Below are positions 23,601-35,600 of a stretch of DNA of 64,000 nucleotides, piece after piece; within the stretch, counting starts at the first letter, position 1; every line of letters starts with the position of its first letter. A model generated the notes under the pieces. That model was not told the origin of the DNA and searched no databases. It was given only the letters and a program-made list of their open reading frames with translations. This stretch comes from Patagioenas fasciata (Eukaryota > Chordata > Aves > Columbiformes > Columbidae): the NCBI RefSeq assembly GCF_037038585.1, contig NC_092560.1, forward strand, positions 58,335,049-58,399,048, written 5' to 3'. The position numbers and the translations under genes are program-made.

Positions 23601-26600
23601 GATTGCTTTAGGAATTAAAAGCACTGATTAAAGGAAAAAACAAAACAAAACAAACGAACAAACAAACTGTATAAAGGTCAGCAGTAGGCCCTCTCTTGTT
23701 TGAGAAATTATCCTGTCAGAATGTCACATTTAGGCAGTAGTATTGTATGCCTATATGGAAGTAAATCATACTTGATTAAAAAAAAAAATCTCTGCAGTGT
23801 CTTGATGAGGTTCCGTGTCTCAGGTAGCACCTCTGGCATGAAACTACGTTTGTGGTGTTGCTTTCGGAGCAGCTTTCACTCTGGCTGCTCTGTACCTGTG
23901 TGTGTGCAGAGAAAACCGGGGGGGGTTGTGGTGTGGCTGCTGTCTCCTCTGGTGCTGTGACCAAACCTGTGGTCTGGCTCAGCTGGGGAGAAGGGAATGG
24001 AGACCACCTGTTTTCTGGACATCTCTGTATGAGAGATGGAGGACTGCTGTTGCTGACGGTCCTGTTCTCCGTGATTACCCTAATTAAACCCGGAGGGAAG
24101 TAACAAAGTAATTCAGAACTACAAATGGTCATCTGTTGTTCCATGTTCTGTGACAAAAGCCGTTCCTGGTTGTGTTGACCTAAAAATAGTGTGAGCACAT
24201 GGACTTATTTGTGCTCGATTCCTTCCCCATTAAACACAATCTGATACACTGTTTTTGGCTAGATGAGTAGTTCCTATCCTTTTCATAGGTGGTCCTGATT
24301 ACCACCACTCATTCCTCTCTTTGTTGTCTTTCTGCTTCTGCATTCTCACGCTTTCTGTTTCTACCACTGTTCCTCATCATTAGTCCTAGCAACACCGGTT
24401 ATAAGCACTAATAAGCTTGGCCAAGCTTATTAACATGTAGCTCTGGTGTGAATCATTGTTGAGACCTAATAGACTGGATATTAGGTCTGAATTTTGATGT
24501 TGGGTTGCCCCGCAGAATCTGGGCAAGAGGCCATTTTAATATGGATGATACAAACACGTGGTTCTTTTATGATGGCAGCTTCCCTCACGGCAGTGATATT
24601 TTCACATTTGCTTTGTGCCAGTGAATGAAAGACTCATCATGAGTGATGCTAAGCTGTTTTCTGAGTTGTATGTTACCTCTTGTATTCTAGGTTTTTAAGG
24701 GTTTTCCTTTTTTTTCCTTTACTTTAGACCATTTCATGTGGAGCCTACAAATATAGTCAGTGTGAATGAAGACATGCAGAGAGTCACTGATGAAGCTTCA
24801 GCAATGAATAAGCGGATCCATTACTACAGCAGGCTCACATCTCCTGCAGACAGGGCTTTGGTAAGGCAAAGGCAGGGACAGATTAACTGAGGGGTCTCTG
24901 GCATGTGGGGTCTTCCACAGCCTAGGTTTATGAAAGAAGCAGAAATAAAGGTAGGGGGAGAATCGCTATGCAGCATGCTTTGAAGTGAGTATCTAGTAGC
25001 TGAGTGTCTTAACAAGGTTTTGTGTTATCACAAGTTGTGATTGACTTCTTATGCAATGCCTTCACCATCCAAAGAAAACATACAAACAGCTTGAATTTTC
25101 TAACAGTGGTCTAGGCTGCCCAGATGTGTATACTCATTTCTCCAATCTATAAGAGGATTTAAGCAGTAGTCAGCTGCAAGCTGCAGTGATTGAACTAGCA
25201 TGATCTGTTCATAGTATGTTACAGACATTTTGCAGAAGAAAGATCTGTTTTTCTGCTATCTAACTAAAAATCGTATCAACTGTGTGGTGGTGGTGGTGGT
25301 TTTTGTGGGGTGGGGCAGAAAAATTATGTAGTCCAACCTCTTAATGCACTTTTCATGGAAAGGTTTTGTGATTTACAACAGTTGGCTTACTGTGTTTGGG
25401 GCAGTAGTTACTTTGAGGTTACTAATAAGTCTTGGTTTTTATCCATTTGTTAGGTTGCTCCTGATCATGTCCTTCCAGCTCCTGATGAAATCTATGTGTA
25501 CAGCCCATTAGGAACTGCTTTTAAAGTTGACAGTTGCACAGATGGCTATGGTAAAAACTCCAGTATAGTGACAATGTATGTTAAGCACCTTGTCATATAC
25601 TAGTCAGAAAATGCATTATTATTGAATGTTCTATATTGTATGCATAACTATTGTAGCTAAAAGGATAGTATTAAGTAAGAGTGCTTCTTAAATTATTCTT
25701 TTTTTTTTTTTCTTTCTAGATTTATGATATGGAATACAATGATGGGTACATCTATATTAAGTATCCCATGGGGAATAAAACAGGTAAAACTATGGAACAT
25801 ACTTTTGGCAACGTGGCTTGCTCTTCATTTTTCTGATAGAAAACATAAACTGTGTTTCTCCCTCTTAACAGGCAGGCTTTACTTTGGGAATCATTCTCAT
25901 CTTGCTGATGGGCATTTTGACCCTTTATTGCTGCTACAGAGTTGTGAAATCACGGAAAATGATACGTAAGAAATATGAAGCTTCATAATGCTAATATTTC
26001 CATTAAGTGTGAAATACAGAGATCTAAAAGATTCTGAGTTTGCCTGTATCTTTCCTATATGTTAGACCTGTCCTGAAAATAAAAGCTATTCCTTTGAATG
26101 TCTCCCTATTTCTGTAGTCTGGATTTAAGCTCTCTTAAGATGTCTGTCTTCTCTTATTAGATTATCCTTCAGTTCCTAAGTATTCTAGCAAAACCCAGAG
26201 TCCTGACAACTAAGGTTTCAGATGTTCACTGACTAAGTGTTTGGGGACTTAGAGAGTTAGAGGCTTCCTTTCTTCTCCGTAAGCGCTGTCCAGTTCTGTA
26301 TTTCTGATCGTGTTGCACAGTGGAACAGCATGGCCTTTAGCTGCATCCGCTTGTGTTGTAGGCCTGTACTGCCCTAATATTTGTATATATTCTGTTTTGG
26401 AAGCAATTTATGGACAATTGCCTCACTGCCTGTGGCTCTACGTAGAATGTACTTTTCTTGTTCAAAACTCATCTTGCTGCTCTTGCAGTTGTTACTTTTA
26501 TGCAGAAACTAACCCCTCACTTGCTCAAATGAAGGCAGTTTGTGGCAGCTCATTTCAGGGCACCGTTGAGGACTAGTTCATGGTCTGGCCTACTTTGCTG

Positions 26601-29600
26601 TAAATTTTGCAAAATGCTTTAGTTGCAAATGCATAGGTGCATTTTTACCACCATGTCTTGTTCTACTGTTTCTGGAAGTAGTAAAAGAATTAGTATGGCC
26701 ACAGTAAAAGCCTCTACTTCTACAGGCTCCTTCAAACACCTAATGAGTATTTAAATTTAACAGCAATTTTCTTAGCCCTTGGAAGCACTGTGAATTTGTG
26801 TCAGAATATTCTGAAACAAGAGCATATCCTGTCGTGAAAAGTTCAGCTTACTCTAATATAGTGTTTTGTTTAGATATGTTTCTGGTTTTTGTATCTTCTT
26901 CAGCATTAATAGATACCTCAAACTGGGAATTCCCAGACGTTTGCAAGTACTATTTTGGATCCTTCGGTCAATGGTCAAGCCTCTTGTTTTCTATGGTATC
27001 GCTTGTTGGAGCCATGGTTGTTTATTGGGTGCTTATGTCCAACTTTCTGTTCAACACAGGAAAGTTTATATACAGTAAGTATACATTTTTTGTTAAATTT
27101 TACAGCTGTCTTGTGGAAGGATCAAGACTTTGCTTTATACTCAAGAAGGATGGTCCGTTTTACTTAATCTTGATTTTTCTGTTACTTCATGTGAGAAGTC
27201 AAATGAGAGAAGTAACCGTGTGGATTTATATGCCCAGTCGTATGTTTTCAAAGTCAGTTTCTCAGTCTCTCCAAGTGCGGTTTTTAATGAAAGACAAAGT
27301 ACCAATTATCTGATTTGCATTTCAGTGGTGAGGCTTCTTGGTGTAGCTTAAACAACCCGAACCTGGTTGCTTGTTTCCACTTTGTGTTTTTACTCCTCCT
27401 TTGTTTGAGCAGCCATAGAAGAGGCCAGGCTGCTGAAATGATCCAGCTGAATGAAAAAAACCCTCTAGTTTCATTCTAGATTTCAGCAAACACACTTAAG
27501 AGTACTGTCGTTTTTGCAAGCATCCCCGAAGGAATTATGAACTGCCGCACAGTGAAATAATGATTCTTAGACTGGTATTGCTGCAAAAGAAAACGTGCTG
27601 GTTATTTACACCCTTGTACGTGCACAGACACACAGCTCTTGTGGATACAATCAATTAGGTATGTAGAGTTGTGGATATAAACGATGGAATTGAGAGCTTT
27701 AAAAATTTGACTCATAGCGTTGAATAGCACAACTAAGATTTAAGAGTTTCTGTTTTGAAGGTCATTTACAAATCTCTGAGGCAAATAACAGCACAGATGC
27801 TTATACCTCTTAGACAGTGTTTAATTAGAGTTCCCACCATCCCTGAAGGACATACTTTACTTTATTGGTTAATGACTGGTGTATTTTACAACTGACCTAA
27901 TTCACATGTTGCTAAGGCAATTTCATTTTAGAGTATGTTGCTTTTTTTTTAACAAGGTTAGCTCTTCAATCTTAGATTGTTCTAAACCAAACAACTCCAA
28001 TTCTAAGAAGCAAACTGCGGAATTATCGACACAGTTCCTTTTTTAGGAAAACATCCTATTTTCCGTGAGATTGGCATGTTATTTCATCGCTTACCTATAT
28101 TTGTTAGGGGCTCTTATTTAAGTTGTTTGATCTGTTAGAACTTAAATCATTAGATTCTTATGCTGACTTTCATTGTGGCTGCTTAATTACTGTTATAAAA
28201 TGGGTAATCAGATGTAGGTTTGACAAAATGGCATCTTCCAGCCATGTGTTTCTAAGTTATTCTAAGCAGACTACTGTATTTAATTCTGGTATGTTCAGGT
28301 GACTATTTAAAAAAATCTGCATGCACAATTTAGGTGGAAACAAACTGATTTCCTAAGTGGGGATGGTCTAGAAATTAGTAGTACACAAAGAATGCAAGAA
28401 CTGTAGGCCAAATATGATATCCTGTCTTTTTTTTTTATTTAACATGGTGTCCCATGCTTTTGTTCTGTATTTGTTTTATGAAATAGAAATAAATCCACAA
28501 ATGCAATTTTTTAAGTGTAGAGGAAACATAAGTTGGCCATCTGTCTATAACTAATTCTAAAGTACTGTAATTCCGTAAGAGCTAACCATTCTTTTGGTGG
28601 CTTCACACTATATAAGGTTTTTTTAAGTAGCAACACAAAACGGTGAAGTGAGGAGATGAGGAATGATTTTAATTAAATCTTCTGATTGTTGTGTGTACTG
28701 AACTGATACCAGTAAGTATGAAAAACTCAGTTGTTATTGAGTGTGTCATAAATCAAAATGAAGAAACAAAAAATAGTTTTCTTCCCACCAGACTTTTTGC
28801 TTTCTTTATGAGAAACAACCTTCTGGTAATTGTATTTAAAAAATCTGAGGCTGACTGCCCCTGTTGATTTTCTGTGTGCATAATATTCCCACATGCAGCA
28901 GAAACGCGTTTTAGCAAAAGACACAGTAATTAAATTTCCAAGCTGGTGGGCTTTTTCTGTGTGTGTATATATATATACATAAATGCAAGGAAACAGCTAT
29001 CCAACATCTCATACTGGTAAAGTTGCAGAAACTTCAAAATACCCAGCATGGCAGAGCAGTAAAGTAGCACAGAAGTGTACTGGAAACATACTGCTAGAGA
29101 TGACTGCAGACAGTGAGACTTAAACCTTTTTCCAGAGATTCTCTCCTTTATATTACAACATGGAAAAAGCATCCCATGGAGCCTCTTGTGAAGAAAAAAA
29201 ATTAGAAGGAATGTGTAGGGGAAGCTTTTTCCATATAATACGATCTGGACTAAGGGTATGGTAGCTTGCACTTTTTTTCTGTCCCAAGAGATGCTGGTTT
29301 TAAGATGCGGCTCCACACTGACCTGCTGCACAACACTGCAGGCATAGGAGCTGGGAAAGGTGGAGGTGAGCTGGGGGAACAAGGATGAACAGCTGGGAGG
29401 GGAGGCTTGGGAACTTCAGAGATGGACAGGGATGCTGAGAAGAAAGTAGTGCAGTGGTGGGCTGCTTCAAAACACTTCTAAAAGAAAGCTGTAAAATACC
29501 CACTTGGGGCTGGGTGGAGTGCAAGCTGCTGTATCGTGCCTCTGATGTAATTTTCCAAAATATTTCCTCACTTAATTTTATCACTTCAACAGATAAAAGC

Positions 29601-32600
29601 CTAATAGCAGGTTTGGCGCATTGATAGTAAAATTTTCTTCTTCTTTTCAGACTTTGTTCATAACATTAATGTAACAGATATTGTTCCTGGCACTAATGGA
29701 AGTACCAAAGGTAAGAAGCACTTACTGGTATTGTGTTTCCTTATCTGAGGTGGAGTTTCAAGGCAAATCATCATGTTTCCATGCCTAACCACATTCCAGT
29801 TAAAAAGTGTATATTGTAAGTTCTAACTACTTTTTTTTAAAAAAAAAACCTATACTTTTCTATGGGAGATTTGTATTTCCACAAATAACCACACACTTGG
29901 AAAGCTTCATAATTTGGAGGGCAAGGGGGAGAGAAGAAAGTGGGTTAGGGATAAGGATTAAAAAGCAAATTACAAGTTTGTGTATACCCAGATAGATCCT
30001 CCTTAAAACTATGAACATCAGACTTCTTAACAGTAGTTGCACGATGTGGAAATGCCTTAAGGAACTTTAACTTTCACACTCTAGAATTGAGGCACATCAG
30101 ATCTGTTTACTGTTTAAAATCTTGGCTGGAGCATCTTTGCTCCTCACCACCTCTGCAGCAATATTCTTATTTACAGAAATGCTTTAAGAACAGCTTTAAT
30201 GAGGCTGAGTGCAAAAAGAAACAAGTGTCAGGCTACATGAGCATCCACTTGTGTTTTGTGAAGAGTCTGACATTTACACAATTAAGGGAAGAAGCTGCAG
30301 TCAAGTATGAAGACAGTTCTGTTGGGAGTTCTTAAGTAGGCAGAATAATGTAGAATGAAGGCAGGAACTAGGCATTGTGAGCTGCTGATCTTGCTGCCTA
30401 TATATAGAAACTGAACACATAGGTTTTTGTTATGAAGCAGAAAGTTTTGTTGATGCTGGATGTTTATGGGAATGGGGAAGCATTTCAGTACCAGCCAGAC
30501 AGCTTTGTGTCACACTAGCTGCAGCTGTGTTTCTGGGTAGCAGCTGTTTGGAGTCAGGCAAAGGACTTGAGAGATAGTTATGAAAAGCAGTGGTTTTGCA
30601 TTTGAGCTAGTGTTGAATCATGTTTCTCCTACAGTCTTTACCAGCAAGGCACCAACAGCTGCTGCAGCGCTCTTGTGCTCTCTCCTGCTTCTGCTGTTCT
30701 ATCCCATTCTTATGCAGCAGAGGGTGTAACTTGGAGGCAGAGATAAAGTAGACAACAATATTCCACAGCATCCTCCAGCAACTGGAAGATTTAAAGCAGC
30801 TGCTTCACAAAATTGGGGGCTGCCAGATGCTCAAATGACTCTTGGCAGGGCATTCAGGGCTACTGAGGAGATCAGTAAGAACAAAAGCATTTTTGAGGTC
30901 TGTGAAACAATACTCTTATAAGCAATGGAGAGAAAACTGCAAGTGAAGTAGCGTATTGGTTTCTCCAGAAATTTGGCAGAATACTTTTCACGCCTTTGCC
31001 TTTGTAAGAGAACAGGTGTGCAGCCAGTGTGGGAGGGAGGTTATCAAGTATTGTGGGACACCAATATTTAAAATAAGACATTAAGAGAACAGTAAGACAG
31101 GTTCATATTTCAACACATAACTTTGTAGGCATGTGTTAGAAAGAAATCCCGATATTAACAAAAATCAGATAAACACATTTTTGTCAAGGGATCTTTTTGG
31201 TTGGTTTTGTTCCTGTCACTCATTCAGGTGCTGCCATTGATTAGCCACTGTGTAACAGGTGTGTGACATTCCCTTTTGGCAGCATTACAAGTGCATATCT
31301 TAAATTGCCTCTGTTGTGTTATCTAGCAATGGTGTACTTGCACATGGCGTGTCACCAGCATGACAGAGTGTTTTGGTTCGGTGTGTGAGTTATAGACCTG
31401 CCAATTGTTACAGCAGCTTTCTTGTCATCCTTAGTTTGTGTGTTCCCAGAGCAACATACAGTAACAGGCTCTTCTGTACGCAGATGCTCTTGAATCGTGG
31501 TTCATATGATCTTACTGAAGTGTGCAAGAACAGATTACAATGCTAAATATGCAGCCAGCTGCAGAGGTGTTTAAAAAAAAAAAAGAATAGAAGTTAGGAA
31601 GTGATTTGTCAAATATTGCTTTTGAGTAGTCCTGTTCCCTATAGGCAGGAATTATAGGATCTTGGTTCTGAAGATTCTATGCAAGTAAAACCCTTTTAAT
31701 CTAGGGATATTTTTCTTTTCCTTTTCTTCCAGTCATTTGTCCGAGTGCTTCCAGCGGTCACCCACCACAGAACACAAGTGTGATGTTCTTTTCTGGCAAT
31801 GATACGGGTTTCGAACTCTTTGAGGAGTGGTGGAGCAAATCACGAACAGTACCATTTTACCTCATTGCTGTTCTTCTGCCCCTGCTAAATCTGAAGTCTC
31901 CATCCTTCTTTGCAAAGTTTAATGTCCTAGGTAGGTAACACTATTAAAGCATTGTTTCATTATGGCTAAAATATCTAGAAAACAGTGAAAGCTACTCTAA
32001 TGAGTAGAATCATAGAATGATAGAATAGAATCATAGAATCATTTGTTGGAAGAGACTTCCAAGATCATTGAGTCCAACCATAAACCTAACACTGCCAAGT
32101 CCACCATTAAACCATCTCCCTCAGCAGCACACCTACACATTTTGTAAATATCTCCAGGAAGGGTGACTCCAGTGCTTCCCTGAGCCATCTGTTCTGGTGC
32201 CTGACAACCTCTTTGATGGAGAAATATTTCCTAATGTCCAATCTAAACCTCCCGTGGTGCAACCTGAGGCCATTTCCTCTTGTCCTATCACTTGCTGCGT
32301 GGGAGAAGAGACCAACGCCCTCCATGCTACAGCCTCCTTTCAGGTAGTTGTAGACAGTGATAAGGTCTCCCCTTAGCCTCCTTTTCTGCAGGCTGAACAG
32401 CCCCATTTCCCTCAGCCACTCCTCATCAGACTGGTGCTCCAGGCCCCTTACCAGCTTCGTCACCCTCCTCTGCACTCTCTCCAGGACCTCAAGGTCTGTC
32501 TGGTAGTGAGGGGCCCAAAACCGAACACAGGACTCAAGGTGGGGCCTCACCAGCACCCAGTACAGGATGATTACTGCCCTAGTCCTGCTGGACACACTGG

Positions 32601-35600
32601 TACAAGCCAGGATGCTGTTGGCCTTCTTGGCCACCTGGGCACACTGCTGTCAATGAACACCACTGGGTCCTTTTCCAGTGGGCAGCTTTCCAGCCACTCT
32701 TTCAGTAGTGTGATGGCAGCTGATATTGTACCTTAGAGTGTTCATTGGTTGATTTGTTAATCACCTACAGGCTTTCTACCCTTCTTTGCTTGAGTCTTGC
32801 AGTTAATAGGGAGTTATTTTTTTTCTTTTGATCCCTTGATAATCCTGTAAAACAAGTTCCACTATATTTACAGCAGATTTTCCCAAACAGTGGTACACAT
32901 ACTACTATGTGGCATTTGATGCATACTGCCTTGCAACAGTCAGGTGTGCCCTTTCTCATCTGGTAGACATTTCATCACAGTCAGTTATTTCCAAAGATTA
33001 ATTACGTCTGACTTGAAGTCATTTGGTACCAATCAGTTGATTAGTTAATAGCAATATCATTCTGTCATTGTAACCTGCTGTGGTGCTTTGCCCCAGCTCC
33101 CAATATCTGGCCTCTTGTGTGCTACAAGAACAAAAACTGTGACTTCTTGCTTCCATGACCAAGAGAGGTGGGTTTGGTGAAGTGGATAAAGCATGTGCAT
33201 GATGGTTTGGGTTGGTCACAAATTACAGAGCAGGAGAGGTCTGAGAACATAACATTGAAGCCCATGATGAAAAGGAAGGCAAAGGGAGATGGGGATTACA
33301 GAATGGGAAAGAGATGGAGATGTATTGTAAAGGAGGTAAAGGACAGAGAACTGAGGGTCTAACTTGTCCTCTGTTCCAGTGGGACACGTAATAAGAGCTT
33401 TGATCTGCTGTTGCTGAAACCACTAAATGAAAATATAACACAAGAACTTGACTAAGTGACATTGCTTCTGTGTAAAAAGTAAGGTTTTTATGTAGACTAG
33501 ATTTATTAGGGGTAAGAAAATTCTTTATCAAGTGACATCTAGCCATAACTGTGTCTGTTTTAAAAAAAAAGCATATTATTGTGGGCAACTATTTTTTTTA
33601 TGCTTGAGAATATGAATATTAAAATATGAAATTTCTCATAACAATATTATTATGTAATTCAGAAACTGTTCAAAGTTGCGATCATTTTTGTAAAGCTTGA
33701 AGCTTAGCAGGCAAGAAATTATGGAATGCAATTTATGAGATGGTGAAATGAATCTTAAAGCACTTTTACTTATCTTTACACCTACAGAAACCTAAATCAT
33801 TAGGAAACTACAGAACATCTTAGCTGTTAAGCTGATCCTCAAGCACAGAACCTTTTATCTTCCTAATTCCTAGACTGTCTTCTGTGTAATTAAATTATAA
33901 TTTCTTCATTTTATTATTTAACCTTGGAGATGTTGCTAGAATGAAATGATGTCTTACCTGAATCTGTATTGTAAACTGTAAAGAAGCTGGATTTTTTCTC
34001 TTTACTTGCAGCCTGATCTCTGGTGACTAGCAGTATTACTGGCTGGGAGGATGCATCGCAGTAGCTTTAATTACTGTTGCACAGTTTCCTTCAATTTTTA
34101 GGTTGTTAATATTCTGTTGTTATCTTTCAAATGGCAGGGGCTAAGATCACATGCTTTCCTGCCCACATGCAGACCCAGCAAGGCATCTTTACCCATCTGT
34201 GATCTGATCTAGGTGTGCAGAGTATTTCTGGATGCCTTTGAACCAGTGACAGGGAATGCAAATCCAGTGTTATGATCAAGGTTATCCAAGGTTGCGATTA
34301 AGACAAGGTTTAAATTGGTAGTGATCAAATGTCATTCTCAGCATCTAGCTCCCAGTGCAAAGTTTGCAGTTGCAGTAAATAGTCACATCTCATTGGGCCA
34401 TTTGGTTTTAAAGTCAATGACTAAATGAGTGTCCTAATAGCTGTAGTACTGTGGCTGACTTTGTCTGGTGTTAGATTAAAATACTGACATCTGAAGCTGG
34501 AACTGGTCTCTTACTGCCTAGAGACTGCCCTACCTGCCCAGCATCTGGGATTACAGGTTATTTCTTCCACTGTCACTAGTCCAGCACCTGGAGAAAATTA
34601 AACATCCTGAAAGCTTGCCTTGGATGCATGTGCATTATTCTTTTTCTCTGACTTATGAAAGAAATAAAATTAAAGGAACAGATACAAACCCGAACTGTTT
34701 GAGCTACTGGTAACTAGTTGAAGGGAGCAAGATTAAAATGCAGCACAAATACTTTCTGCTGCCTCATGGTGGTTTTTTTGACTGTTTTCTAGGTACAGTT
34801 TCTGTTGTTTACTTAGTTTTTCTGGTTACTGTAAAGGCTGCTCATCTGGGAATCCACTTAGAGTTCAACTGGTTTACAGAGGATGACTTTTATTTACCAG
34901 GTAAGATACTTAAAATGCAGTAGTGAAGCATATTTATCGTGGGTTTAGGATTTTTTAAAGCAATTCATCAATGACTTTCTCATTTACCTTTTAACACCTC
35001 TGTGACATAAGTGAGGAGATGCTTTCTGATGTTGCTTGTAGTGGCTCAGGAAGAATCCCTTGTGACAAAGTGACAAGGAATCCCTTTCCCAGAGAGCTTA
35101 TCACAGTCCTGTTTTATCTCCAGTGTAATAAGTTCTAGCTGCACCATTTTCAGATCATGCCTATTTCGGTAGCATTTACAAATGACAAACTGCATGCAGA
35201 TTGGTAAATGTGCTATATGTTCTCCACATGGTGTCTTACTTCAATGAAATAGCTCATTTCCTGTAATTTATGAGTAAAATTTTTGTGTACTTCCCAATCT
35301 ACCTCAGGTTTAGGTCTTCTATTTTGAACACCCCTTAGCTCTCCAGTATTTATTGTTTTAAAAGGCTTGGAATGAGACACCTGAGATTAGGTTTTAGCTG
35401 TTTTTTCCTTGTTCTTTATAACAGGTAAAACTGTATGACCAGTTAGTTCCAAGGAGCTGTGTCCTGTACTATTGAATTGTATCACTCCTTCTGTTTTTAA
35501 AAAAAAGAGTATTCTGTCCTTCTTTAAAAGTTGCTTATTTACTTAAAGCAAAATTCAGAGATAATCACCCTCTTAGGATTTCTTGTATCAATTTGTGCAT

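Larger units (their letters stand above)
17672..24727 (+). other. SLC38A9 intron (7.1 kb), the longest in the coding region
   Basis: It contains the hairpin at 23017, the AAAC repeat at 23633 and the palindrome at 24409. A two-copy TAGTTTTTATTAATCCCA repeat lies at 23122-23165. No extra exon supported. Confidence 0.7.
24861..26903 (+). other. SLC38A9 compact exon cluster with short introns
   Basis: Introns 24861-25453 (593 bp), 25576-25719 (144 bp), 25784-25871 (88 bp) and 25966-26903 (938 bp) separate exons 2-6. They hold the GGT repeat and nothing else recognised. Confidence 0.8.

Noticed and set aside
26798..27313. A 171-codon plus-strand ORF as a separate gene
   Set aside because: It is SLC38A9 exon 6 (26904-27074) read through into flanking introns.
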